Part shown: piece after piece, positions 24,555 through 36,806 of the stretch
How the letters are laid out: every line of letters begins with the position of its first letter
Numbering within the stretch: the stretch's first letter is position 1
Origin: Formicarius rufipectus
Lineage: Eukaryota > Chordata > Aves > Passeriformes > Formicariidae
Direction of reading: 5' to 3'
Length of the DNA: 64,000 nucleotides
NCBI GenBank assembly: GCA_013399695.1
Contig: VXAU01000760.1
Coordinates: 1,054,001 to 1,118,000 of the forward strand
The notes under the pieces: generated by a model
Told to the model about the DNA's origin: nothing
Database searches by the model: none
Seen by the model: the letters and a program-made list of their open reading frames with translations, nothing else
Program-made: the position numbers and the translations under genes

Positions 24555-25438
24555 GATTTTTGGAGTTATAATAGTTTGTTTTGGGGTGGTGTTTTATATT
24601 AGATGATGATTGTAGGTAAGCAAACAACAAAATCCTGAATGCTTTTGTTACTGGTAACATTGAGCCAGTGCTGTTGTCTAATAGTGGATCTTCCTGTTGC
24701 TAAAATGCACATCAGTTCTTTCCTGTCCTGGAAGATTCTGCTTCTGGAGACACTGAGACACCTTAGATTTGTTTATGTTTGTTTTGTTTGCTTTCATGAA
24801 GCAGTCTGGAGTTGTAAACCCAAGTGTAATCAATGTTGCATGACTTTCCTTTGAATGGCATAATTACATTCAGATGCCAAGTGTGAAGTGCTTTGACAGT
24901 CTCACAACAACTTTCATTCAAAGCTTTGAAGTGAATAAAAGAAATGAAAAATCCGCTAGTGTCTTTTGCTGAGAATAATAACATTTGAGACTCCACTACA
25001 CTTATCCACCAAATTCTGTGAGGAATGCTGTTTATATGCAATAGGCTGTTTACAGTGAGCCATTTAAAATAATAGCCCATGAGCCCATTCCCTGATGCAC
25101 ACTGCTATACCTGGAGAGCTTGCCAGATACCATCAGCAAAATGGACCATAAAAGCTATCAAAAACCTACATGCTTAGTGGAATTTATCTGATAAATACCT
25201 TGCTAAATCCTAAGTGTTTCATTCATCTTTTTAAAGTGTGGTACACTGATCTGCTTATCTGTTTAGCCTCACTGGCAGCATTCTCTCCAGAGATTAAAAC
25301 ACATAAGGCAAGACACATCTATTCACTTTAATAGAGTTATCTCAGGAAGAATGAGAGCTGCAGAATCATTAATTAAATATGATCTTACTGGGGAAAGTCT
25401 CAAGATTAAGATGTATATATTATTCACTTTGTGTCGGT

Positions 25439-25461
25439 AAACTGTATTTTGAATACAGTTT
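25439..25461. other. 10-bp perfect inverted repeat
   Basis: aaactgtatt and aatacagttt flank a 3-nt spacer. It is an A/T-rich cruciform or hairpin candidate. No element is recognised around it. Confidence 0.5.
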
Positions 25462-26079
25462 TTCATGTTTGACCATTTTCAGTGTCAGGTTAAAACTTGT
25501 CAACAAGAGTCTGTGTATCTAGAAAGCATAACATTTAACAGACATATAACCAATCCCTTTCACCTCCTTCTGCCATCTGTAAGATGCAATAATGGAAATA
25601 TGGCAAATGAATAGTGCTATATTTCAGTAATAGGACTAGAAGCTGGGAACTTTTTTCACATCAAACTCTGTGTAAGACAAGAATTGTTTAAGATAAAATT
25701 TCTGCTGTGTTTTTTCAAATTATATTTTCATCCCACTTCAGAAGAAAATCACAACAATTCTAAGATTTCTCTTGAAGACATTTGAAGAAAATCTTTTTAA
25801 AGAAAAGAGTAATTCAGTCAAAATCAAAATATTTCTATGTCAAGTGCAAAATAAATGCCAGCGTCTTACTGGAAGTATCCAAATATTCAATATTGATGTG
25901 TTTCTGATGAAAAGAAGCTGTTTTTCTGTGAAGTATATTTGAAGTCAAAAGCGGTTTCATCTTCCTTTTTTCCTCACCTTATATTTCACCTTATATGCTT
26001 GATTCTTTCTTATCTGGATGTCCACCTTCTGTTTCTTCATAATTTCAAACACCTCCACCTTTTCTTTGATATGCTTTTC

Positions 26080-26098
26080 TTTCTTTTTTTTTTTTTTC
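26080..26098. repeat. T-rich tract
   Basis: A T-run following a pyrimidine-rich stretch (TTTCTTTC). It is low complexity. Confidence 0.85.
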
Positions 26099-27188
26099 CC
26101 TCCTACCCCATCTATAAGATTTTTCTCACAAACATAATTAAGCAGACCTCTTCAAACTGAATGGTTGGGAGACACCAGGAGCTACAGGAGTAGAAGCATA
26201 ATAAAATAGAGGCCCAGAGTTTTTGACTGTGTTTGAAAGTGGAAGAGCAGCCATGTATTCCGTGGATCTGAACAGCAGGGTATGTTTTCACTTCTATCTG
26301 TATCCAGTTTTAATTAATACACTCCAATATAGGTGGTAAGCTGAGTGCCACCTTTTGCTTCTGTTCAAGACCAATAATAACTAGCAAAACAACCAGAACA
26401 AAGTGAGTAATTTTATAAATTCCCTGTCTGTGCAACTCCCTGGATACTAGATCCCATAAAACTTGGGAAACAAAAAAGTGTCATCCATTAATAAATGTCC
26501 TTCTGAGGGTTTATAGTGTGAGCAGAGGGTGGTATATCTTGTATTCCATTCAAGGTATCCCTTAGGTTACCTACCTGGCAACGTTCACCTAAACGAACAT
26601 AAAGCTGTGAATCATTTGTAGGGTAGAAATCATTAATTTAGTACAAGAACAGCAACATCTGCCACCTCTTCCATGAGCAAATTTTGGCATCTATCCCATC
26701 ACTGGATAAATGAGTCAACATAACCAATCTGTTCCTGACTTTATAGGACGAACTAGATCTTTTTGTTTTCCACTAAAAACACAGATATGGTAATTGGTAT
26801 CTGGTTTGCATGTTCCCAAGTACAGTCCTTAGACTCTTCAACAGCTGTACTGGAGGATGTGAATTTCTTGTGATCAACTCTCTGCTACAGTTGTATCAAT
26901 CTGAGCAGAGGGAGTGGTCTCCAAGTAGAATTATGGGTATGTAATCTGCCACTTCTAGTCAATCTTTTATCAGGGCAAATGCTTCTTGTGCAAAGTGGAA
27001 AATGGTTGTTGGAATGGACAAAGGAAAAAGAAATACTCTAAAATATCTGATAAGTGAAACATTCAGCTGCGCTGATGGGCTATGGTGTGAGGCTGAGGCC
27101 TCAAATTTCCGCTCCAAGTGTCAAACCTTTCCATTTGCAAGGGAGCGACTTGAAGTTTGGGTAGTGACATTTTGAGGCTGACTCTTAC

Positions 27189-27420
27189 TTTGCCTGGAAA
27201 AATCCTCCAGAGGTCTTAGTTTCACTCTTGCATAGAATGTGAGCGATATGGAAAAGGTACCAGAGCTGTGTGGATGTGGTTCCTTCCCGTTCAGCTGCGG
27301 TGCTGAGGAGGAGCCCTTTCCTTTGGGACCACGTGCTGGATCTGGGGTTTGAGTGGCTACCTTTTGTACTGATGTGACTCTCCAAGAGGGTTCATTTATA
27401 AAAGGAGCAGAATATCTCAT
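27189..27420 (-). other. Candidate coding exon or small ORF (unidentified)
   Basis: A true ATG on the minus strand (complement of 27418-27420) opens a 99-residue frame that ends near 27121. Within it, the sequence gcaaa|gtaagag gives a strong donor, with the intron starting at 27188. An AG at the end of 'actgatctcag' lies immediately before the ATG. The predicted peptide is Ser/Thr/Pro/Gln/Lys-rich, with no signal peptide, membrane segment or family motif that I recognise. G+C is higher than in the flanks, which lengthens frames by chance. It could be a first coding exon, an lncRNA exon or noise. Confidence 0.2.
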
Positions 27421-27423
27421 CTG

Positions 27424-27442
27424 AGATCAGTCGCGCTGATCT
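27424..27442. other. Perfect 7-bp inverted repeat with CpG-containing loop
   Basis: agatcag at 27424-27430 and ctgatct at 27436-27442 flank the loop tcgcg. Two CpGs in a 5-nt loop are unusual for this CpG-poor window. It sits directly before a longer hairpin. Confidence 0.6.
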
Positions 27443-27449
27443 AAGGGAA

Positions 27450-27491
27450 GAATTTTGTCTTGAGTGTGAATTGGTCTCAAAGACAAAATTC
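27450..27491. other. 15-bp hairpin with one bulge
   Basis: gaattttgtcttgag at 27450-27464 pairs with ctcaaagacaaaattc at 27476-27491, leaving one unpaired A and an 11-nt loop. The stem is too short for a typical microRNA precursor. It could be a remnant of a small inverted-repeat element or an RNA structural element. Confidence 0.6.
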
Positions 27492-27539
27492 ACAGCAGCT
27501 TACTTGTTAGTGAATTACAAAGCCTTTATTTTTAAACGT

Positions 27540-27900
27540 TTTAAATCTGCTTAAGTTCCCACAAGGAACTCATTATGCTTTGCACTCGGCAGAAAATGGA
27601 GGAAATGTAAGCGGCACTTTGGAGGGTGGGGAGTCTGGTTCCAGTACAGATGAAGCTGGTGCAGTGTTACGAATGTAATGAGACTAAAGGTGCTGATAAT
27701 TAGAGTATGTGTGGTAGGGAGCTGCATGCTCTAAGCTGTGATAGGATGCCTATTCATGAATGTGCATATAATTATAAGCTGGTGCTTTAAGTATCAATCA
27801 GCACAACTTATACACAGATCATTAGAGGAGATGCTTTTCATGAAATGGCAGAATATGCGCAGTGTGGACCTGTAGCTGCAGATTATATAATTTCCCATTT
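27540..27900. promoter_or_regulatory. Putative conserved non-coding element
   Basis: This repeat-free stretch has closely spaced homeodomain-like TAAT/ATTA cores, 'tattcatgaatgtgcatata' (octamer/POU-like), ataattataag and atcaatca (PBX/MEIS-like). It has no low-complexity runs and no open frame. The texture is typical of vertebrate developmental enhancers. This is inference from appearance alone. Confidence 0.3.
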
Positions 27901-29080
27901 CTTCATTTAGAGCTTTCTTTTAGGCTGGAGACCTGGAAAGTCCTAGAGAAGGCATTAAGAAGCCACTTATCTAATTAAGTGCTTTTAAGTCTTGAATATG
28001 TATGGGATTTTTCAGGTTTTTCTTTGTTTCTTTCCTGGTTTTAATGTGAATTTCAAAACAACAGAGGCATAATTAGTTGAATTTTGAGGATGTGTTCACA
28101 AACATTTGAAATAACTTTAAAATGTGTATTTTGTTCAGTATGAGCAGAAGAATTCAGAGAATGTCTAGACATACTAACTTCACTAAAACTGCTGTGGAAA
28201 ATTCTAATTTTGATGTGATCATGTTCTATCGTATAATTGAGGTTATTTCAAGGCGATTTAGACCCTTAGTCAGTAAGGTGACACGTTTTCTCAAAGCCTG
28301 TATCATGTGCCCCTGGGATTTAAGGTTTTGATGGAATGAGGTGTGGACTGGAAGCCTTTTGCAGCTCGATGTGGACAATGTCCCAGCTTAGTTAACAGTC
28401 ACACTTCTGCAGGGGAAGGGATGCTAACTTGCCCGGTTTTGGGAAACACATTCACTAAATCAGAGGCTGGAGAGAATGTGCAACTGGTACCTGTTTGAGG
28501 CCATGCAGAAAAGCATTTATCTGGTTATGGGGGAGGAGGGAATTCATCTCACACATCTGAAATGATCTTGATTTTCATTTTAGCTTTGTAGCTCGCCTTT
28601 AACATAAAGCAGAACGTGAGCAGCTGTCCAGTGAGTGATTCTGTGCCAGCTGATGTGAAATGTGAAGTCTTTTATGTAATTAAATGCAGTGATTTAAAAC
28701 ATCTGCCCATATCTCTGCTTTTTCTATTTGACAGTTGTTCCATTGTGGAAACATCTTAACCTGATGGAGAGTTTTTGTCACATAGTATTTCCAGAGTTAT
28801 CCCTTACCTCATGTTTAGAAGTAGCGATGTGTTTTCTTGTGAATGATGGTTTATATCTCTGATAATTTTAGGAGTGTATTCTCATATTCTATAAGACTCT
28901 TTTTGCCCCACTGTGGCTGTTGAAAACTTCTTATATTTGTGTTTTAAGTTATTTTTTTTTTTCCTATGGGAAAAAGAAGTGTTAGATACCATATTACACT
29001 GACAGACATGAACATAAATAGAGCAATATATTTATCTGTAGAGGTAAATCAGGAATAGCTTACAAGTATAATTTTGGGAG

Positions 29081-29269
29081 TTTTGTCTGTGTTGTTGTTT
29101 TGTTTGTTTGTTTTGGGTTTGGTTTTTTTTGTTTTTTTTGTTTTTTTTGTTTTGTTTTGTTTTGGTTTGGTTTTTTTGTTTTTTTTTTTTGTTTTGTTTT
29201 GTTTTTTTGTTTTGGGGTTCTTTGGGGGGTTTTTTTTGTTTGTTTGTTTTTTGTTTTTGTTTTTTTTCC
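29081..29269. repeat. Longest T/G low-complexity array (about 190 bp)
   Basis: Runs of 2-12 T separated by G, GG or GGG, with a few C interruptions. The translated reading frames here are almost pure Phe/Val/Leu/Cys on the plus strand and Lys/Asn/Thr/Pro on the minus strand. They are artefacts of the repeat and do not indicate genes. Confidence 0.93.
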
Positions 29270-32200
29270 TTCTATGAATAACTACAATTCTGAGATGAGT
29301 GTTTTGGCTGTCAAAAAGAATTGCCAATCCTGCTGTAGGACACACTGGAATGACTGTGCAGATCTGCTGGCTGTTTGTAGCAGCTGAGAGTCTGATCTCT
29401 TTTGTTTACTCACTCAAAGAATGAGGGGTAACACCAGAAGTTTGTGGAAACTGTTCACTCGTACTCAAGATGCAAAGGTCAGTGTTAACTTCTGCCCAGA
29501 GAAACAGACTAGAAAGTTAAGGTAGGAATAGGTCTGTAAATTCAACTAATATAGTAAGAATTTCCATATATTGAGGAACTGCAGCTTTTTTTGATGAGCA
29601 CTTGTGTGCATTTCATTTTGGGTGAACATGACATTATCCAGATCTTGTACTGGTGCATCATTTGGGCCATCCCAAGCCACCTTCTGTTTACTGGGATCTA
29701 ATGTGGGGATCGCTAGCAAGATGTCTAAACACGAGTGTTCCCTCTGTCAAATATTGTTAATAAAAAGTATAAATTGCAATTAACCTTATTCAAACCCTGA
29801 TCATGTTCAGATTTGCTGTTACTCATTGCAAAAACTGCACCACCTTAATTTGTTCTTTTGGGTTTTTTCCAGGGAAATAGAAACTTTGAATCAACCAAAC
29901 TTGCATAAAAATCCTTTGAGATGGTTTATTCTTTTAAATTATCCAAATTGACAATTTAAAAGATGGAAATCAGTCAATTTTGGGATCTATTACTATTATA
30001 ATTTTACAGAATTATTTTTGAAATTTCTTTAGATTTGGTTTGTTAGAAGCTACCCATTTGCAGTTGATATCTAATTATTTTTTAGGACCAATAATTTATG
30101 AAAATATTTATATGGTTAGTCACATAGTTATATTATTGATGGATAATGGCTAAAAATAAAGTAACTGTATAATTATTTGACTTACAATTTTTAGAGGGTT
30201 ATAGGTCTTTAACTACCCAGTAAAACTATAGAGAATTTACAGATCGCTGTTTTATTGGTATTATAACTTAACTACTTCTTTGAGGTTTCATTGCTGATTG
30301 CTGAGGCTTTCTAGGGATGACAGCATCTCTTTTACCTTTTAGCTAATACTTTTAAGAAATCTGCAGTGGAAACAATAGATAAATGTATTTAAGTAACAGA
30401 TATACCCCAGAACAATACCAATTGAAGTTGTGAAATAGTGATTAATGACCAAAAAAATTTTTATTGTAATAACAGATTAACTGAAAATACCTTTATTGTG
30501 TCAGAAAATATTCTCTGTGTTGGCAGTCACAGAAGCATGGGAAATAGAACAGTTAGAAAAAATTACTCCTGATTTTTCAAATTGGACTGAAGGAAAATAT
30601 AGTGTATGCCTAAATGAAGTCATATTAGTGTGAGGCTAACAATTGATTCTTCTCATTGGAATTCAGAAATCTCCAAAGATATAAATACTGTTCTGTTACT
30701 AACTTGGGAGTAAATATATTTCTTTTTTTTTTTTTCCTAATATCAGTATGTGTGAGGAAAAAATGAATGCTGAGGGTTAAACTTCTTCAAGTCCTGGGTG
30801 CAATTTCAATTTACTACCAAATGGGTGTAAATTATTGAATTTGTGACCACAGGACTGTGAGCAACATCAACAGGAAAAGACTTGCATTGAAGTAGTGGGC
30901 ACAGCCACTAATAGTCTCAATTAGGATTTGAGTAATTAGGACTACTCGCATAACTATTAGACATGTTCTTGCACATCTAGTTGCGTTAGATCAGTTGTTC
31001 CCAAAACTTTGCAAATTCAAATTTAGTGCATGGACTTCTTCGCTAAGCAGAAGCAGCTGGGGCTGAGCAGGGCCTTGGGCTGAGCAGGCAGAACCCCAGG
31101 GCTGGAAGGTCCTGGCTCTGTTGTGTTATGGGGCTGGGGAGCTTCAGTTGCCCAGTGATGAAATGGAGGAGGACATCCTTCAGGTGGAACGATTAAAAGC
31201 CACCTGTATCTGCAAAATACGGTGAGAAATGTCTTTACATTCTCCCAGTAGTCCTAAATCCAGCTCTAATGTGTTTTGTTAAAGGGTGGCTTTCTATCAA
31301 AAGGTCCTAGGATTTTACTGGGTTTTTTTAGTTCAAAGTGTCTTATAAAATTAACTCTGTTCTGTCTGAGAACAAAAACTATGAATATGAAGCTGCCCAT
31401 AAAACATGGTTTTCAGCTCAGAACAACAGCACAAAAATGTACTTGAGATAATTATGTGGACTGTCTTCTTCAATTACTTTCAATAAAACTGAATATTTGC
31501 AGCTCGCCTTATACCAGCACAGTCTCAACCTGCTGGGCCAGGTTAGGTTTTGAGTAGCCCATAAAATGGTCTGGACCTTCTTTTAATACTACTTTCCTCC
31601 CCCACCCCACCCAATACCATTTCTGCAATTTTTAACCCCTAGCTCAAAAAACAGGCAACAGTAGATATACGTAACTTTTCTAACCACACCTTTCATCAGA
31701 ACTCCTCAAGAAAGTACAACGGTTATGTGAGTTTGCAACAAATTCCATGTGTGAAGTCTTTCATTTACAGAAACTCTTCTGGTTTTATTTGAAAGCAATA
31801 GCCTGTGCCAAAACTTTGTGGTGTGTTAGATGTGCAGATTGTTTCACTGTACCAGGAGTTTGCTGTTGTGTCCATTTGCCAGGTGGAGGCACAGTTTCAT
31901 TAATGGATGGTATTGAGGGAGAGGGCTGGGAAACTGTGTTACTCCAAGGCTTTGATCTTTTTCGTTAATGAGCTGGTTTACACCTCAGCCATTAAACAGT
32001 TGGAGACTTGTTTTTACTGTAAAGGCTGTAGTTAATATGAAAACAACCTAAATTTGGAATAATGCAAACTAAGCCAAGTAACATTTTTCCACCTCCAAGT
32101 AATAGATTCTATTGCCCCATAAATTCAAATTATTCCTGTTGCTCGTTTCTTTGCTCTTGCCTCTTCCTGTCATTCATTCTTTTTCTTCCTCTTAATATCC

Positions 32201-33219
32201 TTGGAATATGGAAAGCATTTCAATTTAGTAGAATGGCTTTTATTCTCAGTTTTAAACCACAACTTCTCTCTCTGCCACCCCTGTGTTAACTGGATCTATT
32301 GGTGTTTTTAATCTTTTCTAAACACACACCTGCACAAAGAAATCCTACCGATTTCTCATATTTTTGGTGGACTACTGACATATATTTGGTAATCTGAGAT
32401 TACCCATTTAATTCCTCTATCATCACTGGATTCTCTGGATTAACCATTGTGTTGTAGTTTGAAGGACATGAGTTCAGGTTCTCCCTCAGTTCTGTTCTCT
32501 TACTTGCCCAGGGCAAAGAGGAGAGACAGGGAAACAACATCTTGACTGTGCTATCTTTTCTTCCTCTAAAAAAACCTCTATGAAGGGAAAGGTTATTCCT
32601 CATTCTGTGTGGGCCTTTTCCTGAGTAATTTGACCAGTCATTTTTGTTTCTATGAAAATGGAAATTTTTCAAAAGTAGAATGTTTGTCATCAGGAGCATC
32701 CTGCTAATGTGTGTTACTTGCTCCTCCATGTGGCATCTTGCCAGTTGTCTTATTTACCCAAGGACAATGTGCACTCTGGATTTTTGGTAGTTAAAGGTTT
32801 CCATAGTTTATTGTGGTTTTGGAACCCCAAGTCTGTCAGGGAGAGACCTGAAGCCCTGAGTATGTCAACTTTAAGGTTTAGGTCTCTGGTGCCTATCTGG
32901 AATCCCCGAACAGCTGTGTGTGCAAGGCTGGTTTAATAGCCCAAAGGTGCCTTAGGTTTTGTTGACCAGAATAAATAAATAACATTACCTAGGAAATAAA
33001 ACTAGAGTTAGGTCTTCTCTTTCACAGTTATATCTCACGTCATGAAGAAAAAGTTTTGTAATATGATCTTATATTTAGCAGATCAAAGCAAATGTGTGAA
33101 AAGTTTGATATGGAACCATTAGAACTTTTATATATAAAACTCAGGTGGAGCTGATATGTGTTCAAGTTTTTATGGCATTGAGGGATGAGAATTTGTTGGG
33201 TTTTTTTATTTTTTTACAG
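29270..33219. other. Non-coding sequence with possible MIR relic
   Basis: Very A/T-rich at 29750-31000. A GC-richer island at 31020-31200 includes the MIR-like segment. A 'gttgtagtttgaaggac' string at about 32451 again faintly recalls an LTR start, without support. Confidence 0.65.
31108..31200 (+). mobile_element. Possible MIR-type SINE relic, plus orientation
   Basis: The order 'cctggctctg', 'gcttcagttgcccagtgatg', 'aaatggagga' and 'gattaaaa' resembles the MIR core and right part (normally ...ggctctgcc..., ...cctcagtttcctcatctg..., taaaatgggg..., ...gattaaatg). Divergence is high and several bases are missing. The segment lies in a locally GC-richer island (31020-31200) that could instead be unrelated unique sequence. 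A profile search against MIR models would settle it. Confidence 0.4.
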
Positions 33220-33271
33220 GAAAAGTTCAGTATCAACTGGAAACAAATTCAGTCATCCTTCCCTTATAAGG
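33220..33271 (+). other. Candidate exon (unidentified)
   Basis: A T-rich tract ending in ttacag (AG at 33218-33219) precedes 52 bases that end at a good donor, AAGG|GTGAGC, with the intron starting at 33272. One frame is open across the segment and reads EKFSINWKQIQSSFPYK. It stays open past the donor to a stop at about 33327. I do not recognise the peptide in any family. Strong pseudo-exons are common in vertebrate introns, so a cryptic exon is as likely as a real one. No partner exon was found. Confidence 0.2.
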
Positions 33272-33705
33272 GTGAGCTAAACATCACTGATGCTGCAGGT
33301 CATACAGTTAAAGTGACTGAACAGTGAGCATGTTCTGCAAAAGCTTTACTTTGTCCCTGCTCACCATATAATTGCTGAGATTAAGAGTTCAGTCACCGCT
33401 TGGTGCTTTCCCAGGGCCTGCTGTGTTAGAAGAGCCTCTCCACGCATTGAGGGTGGAGGGAGCCTTGGACAGCTGTCCCACGAACAGGCACACAATGCCA
33501 AAGGTAACTTAAATCAGGTGGATCTGGTTCATCTGCCTCTAAAACCCTCAAAGCACAGAAGGGACCCACTCCAAGTGTTTGGGGAAGGAGTGTAGATCCA
33601 TGCTGCTAAAGTTCTGTTGGCAAAGAAGGTTTCTCTCTGCAGCAATGTATAAAAAAATTGGTTCATGCTAGTTTGGCTGTATTCAGTGCAAAACTGTGTG
33701 TGTGT

Positions 33706-33740
33706 AAACCAAAACAAAACAACCCCAAAACTCAAAAACT
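33706..33740. repeat. Short A/C-rich array
   Basis: AAAAC/AACCCC units, in the orientation opposite to most arrays in the window. Confidence 0.75.
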
Positions 33741-34063
33741 TAAATATTGGAGAGTGTAAATAACCCAAATACCTCTTTTCAATTAACAGCACAAAATTTG
33801 ACAGCAATCATCACAGGAGGCATTCATTCATTTCCACCAGTATTTTTTCTTTAAATTTCCTGAAGTCTAATTTAGTGTTGATATGCTTAGCATCACAGTA
33901 CTGATATTTTTTTCTTCCCTTTCCAGTGTGATTTTTAACATGTGGATAACTTTTACGCACTGACCTAAAATCTATTAATTACTGAAACCTTGTAATAGTC
34001 CTGCTTTTAAGTCTCTGATGTTAATGATGCTTCAAGTTCAAACAGTCATGTGGAATTCTCATC

Positions 34064-34104
34064 AAAAAAAAAAAAAAANNNNNNNNNNNNNAAAAAAAAA
34101 AAAA
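34064..34104. repeat. A homopolymer interrupted by an assembly gap
   Basis: A-runs of 15 and 13 bases flank 13 N. The actual length is unknown. Confidence 0.93.
34079..34091. other. Assembly gap (13 N) inside an A homopolymer
   Basis: Thirteen N bases lie between a run of 15 or more A and a second A-run. As with the other gap, homopolymer length is probably what could not be resolved. Confidence 0.97.
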
Positions 34105-35819
34105 GAAGAAAGAGGCATGCTTAGAACTCCTGTGCTCCTGTGGTCCTAATTCTTCATGTATATTTTAAGTTTGGAAAATAAAATTCATAAATATAGGTAT
34201 CTATATTAAAGTAACCTATATTGCATTACGAAGAGGATATATACTAGGTCTAACAATTTTACTGCTACCTCTGTGATTCCCAGGTTTGTTTTTGCTCAGA
34301 AGCTATGCCTACTTAATCAAGGTTCCAATTTTCAGTTTGTTGTTCTGATGGCCAAATATATATTTTTATATTTTTGGGGGAAAGTGTCAAACTTTGGCAG
34401 AGATATTTTCATTGAGGGCACTTAAGAGGAGAGAAAATAAAATAACCTGCATCCACTGATCGTGATGGTCTTTTAATGAGTTCAGTACACTATGGCAGGG
34501 ATAAAATGAAATAGGTATTAAGAGGGTGTGGCAATGTGAGGCCAAAGGAAAGGTAATTAATTGTCACTCAGGTGCTTTACTTCCTTGCAAGTCTCTTCAC
34601 TGTCAGGTCTTGCCACCATAGTATAGTAAGTGGCCATTGAAAAAGGTATACATTGTTCTTAATGAACCTTTGGACTTCTGACTGACCTAGACAGGAAAAA
34701 CTAGAGGTATGGGAGCTTCTAGGAGGTGAGCAAACAGCTAAGAAGTGTTGGGCATGTTTTGTGGCTGTGTTTATAAAGTTGTGACAGCTTTATCTACTCA
34801 AAAAGGCTACTTGTACATAGGGGGGAAAAAGAGCAGGCCTACTGTTCCTCTGATTTGCCTGTGGTTCTTGGGTGACTGGCTCAGATGTGAAGGAAATTGT
34901 CTGAGGTCAGTGAGGAGGAACCCTGGGCCCCCAGTGCTCACTTGTCAGCATTGTGGTTGTGATGCCCTCTTCATTCCTCCTGCTTATCCACCAGGCAGGG
35001 ACAGTTAAAACAGAACCAACAGCGTTGTGTCTCTCAGAAATCTTGGGTCTGTTACCTATTTTTACATTATAAATATGTCACTTCATATTAGACTTATATG
35101 GGAACCTCATACTGCTCAACATGCAACTAAAGAACGATTCCTCAGTGTTGCCTCTCCTCCCGTGGGAGACCTGGAAGAGCAAAGGGTACTCGGACCACTT
35201 CAGCATTTGTTCTTCACCTTTCACCATTCATTCTTTGAATTTTTTTTGTTCTACCCTCTTTTTCCCCATCTCCTGACGCTTCATGGAGGAGATTCAAAAC
35301 CTTCTCAACACAGACTCTGCTAATGGAGACTTCATATTTTCAGCACCCTGTCAAAATAATCTTAATAGCTGGATGCTTATAACAGGGCTCTAGAGGTGCT
35401 GTAAGTGGTATTGCCCTAAAGAGCTTTCTGTGTAAGTGAAACAAAAGGAAAACTTCCCCATTCAGACCAAAAATAGTATTTATATTTGCAGTCTAACTAG
35501 CCTAAATGATCTCTTGGTATTCATTGTATACACATTGTGAATACTAGTGAGCTTGGGAGCACACAATAATGGCCCACAGCAGAGGTGATCAGACTGGACT
35601 GCAGACCTTTTGTTTGGCTGTCAAACCACCTGAATGAAGATGGCTTAGTGTCAGTCATCTTATAACAGTTGCAGTACTTCATGCTTAGGCTTGTTTAATT
35701 TTTTTCCCCTGGGTGAAGTTGGCAAGAGTCGCCACAACGTGAATGATCTTGCACCTGGAATCCTGTGCTTTTGCATGGGAAATCTGCACAAAACCCCTGT
35801 GTTACTAAAACCACTTGCA
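34105..35819. other. Non-coding sequence
   Basis: A GC-richer patch at about 34830-35000 includes tccaccaggcagggac, a weak CTCF-like string. Otherwise the sequence is unique. Confidence 0.65.
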
Positions 35820-36440
35820 TCCTGCCTTGGTTCATGCTAATATAAATATAATTAATATTGATCACTGATTAAGCTTCTGTCTTCAAAGCAAGGTAACTTT
35901 AATTATGGTTGAAATCCTCCTCCTTACTTTGATCTGTAATATTTTACTTTGAAGTTATAGTGTTTCTCTGGGTGCCATTTTCACCTCTAAATATGTTGTC
36001 ACGTAAAGCCCACTAAGCTCTCTCGTGCCCATTTATTGGAGTTAAGAATTGATTCCTCCCCTCAAGCATTTCCTTATTTTTTTTAACGTTTGGCTTTGTA
36101 GACTTTACAACATGTGTTGCCACATTAATCACTATAAATTCCAATGTGTGCTTAAGATCTTTAATGTTTGGTCCCAAGAGGCTTCACATTTAATGCCTGG
36201 GTTAGGAGCTCTTTACATTCTGACAAATGTGCAGAATAAAGACCTTCTGTAGAACTTGAAACACTTTGCAAAGTGGTTTGTCCTTTGCAAGTGCTGCTCT
36301 ACCTCACATTCCTCTATCTGTGGCAGTACTTTTGACTCTTGGTAAATTAGGCCTCCGTGATGTGTAATTAATTTGAACATTCATCTATGTCTGACTGAAA
36401 ACTTTTAAGGGTTTTGTCCTTTAATAAATAAATGGAATTG
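35820..36440. promoter_or_regulatory. Putative conserved non-coding element
   Basis: Repeat-free A/T-rich sequence with many homeodomain-type cores (atataattaatattgatcac, taattatgg, gtaattaattt), and no homopolymer beyond a short T-run at about 36078. The following 36550-36830 segment is similar and ends with the RFX X-box. The call rests on texture only. Confidence 0.25.
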
Positions 36441-36806
36441 TCTTAAACGCCAAAGCAAAATACATATATATATAGTATTTGAAAGTCTGAGCTGCATTTG
36501 TCTCCAGTAAGATCTATGCACTATGGTGCTGTGCCTGAGAACAGGGCACATCAATCAGAAAAGCAGATACTGATTTGCAGGGTATTTAATTAGAGGCCTG
36601 TTTTACAGGGAAGAAATGAACTGAGCATTCAGCTGACCACAGTGTGTTCTTTGAGAATTCATTACTTGCTGTGTTGGAAAACTAACTGGTCAAGAAAACT
36701 TACAGTCCCTGTCAGGGTTCCTATTTCGGAAAAAACCAGTGTCCTCCATCAGCACGGCTGTTTAGATAAACCGATCACTTCTTTAATCGATTCTGAGTGG
36801 TGAAAA

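Larger units (their letters stand above)
24555..27120. other. Non-coding sequence
   Basis: Unique A/T-rich DNA with pyrimidine-rich patches near 26.0 kb. No frame or repeat is recognised beyond the inverted repeat at 25439 and the T-tract at 26080. Confidence 0.7.

Noticed and set aside
27450..27491. Hairpin as a microRNA precursor
   Set aside because: The stem is only about 15 bp, versus roughly 30 in typical precursors, and I recognise no known mature sequence.
29049..29387. Frames rich in Phe or Lys/Asn across the T/G array
   Set aside because: They are direct translations of low-complexity sequence.
31870..31900. CTCF site (ccaggtggaggcac)
   Set aside because: About 10 of 14 core positions fit, which is common by chance over 64 kb.
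32445..32475. 'gttgtagtttgaaggac' as an LTR start
   Set aside because: Same reason: a single short resemblance without any other LTR landmark.
34985..35005. CTCF site (tccaccaggcagggac)
   Set aside because: The core deviates from the consensus at key G positions. It is too weak to list as a feature.
36750..36775. REST/RE1 site near 'atcagcacggctg'
   Set aside because: Only the left half-site resembles RE1. The GGACAG half is absent.
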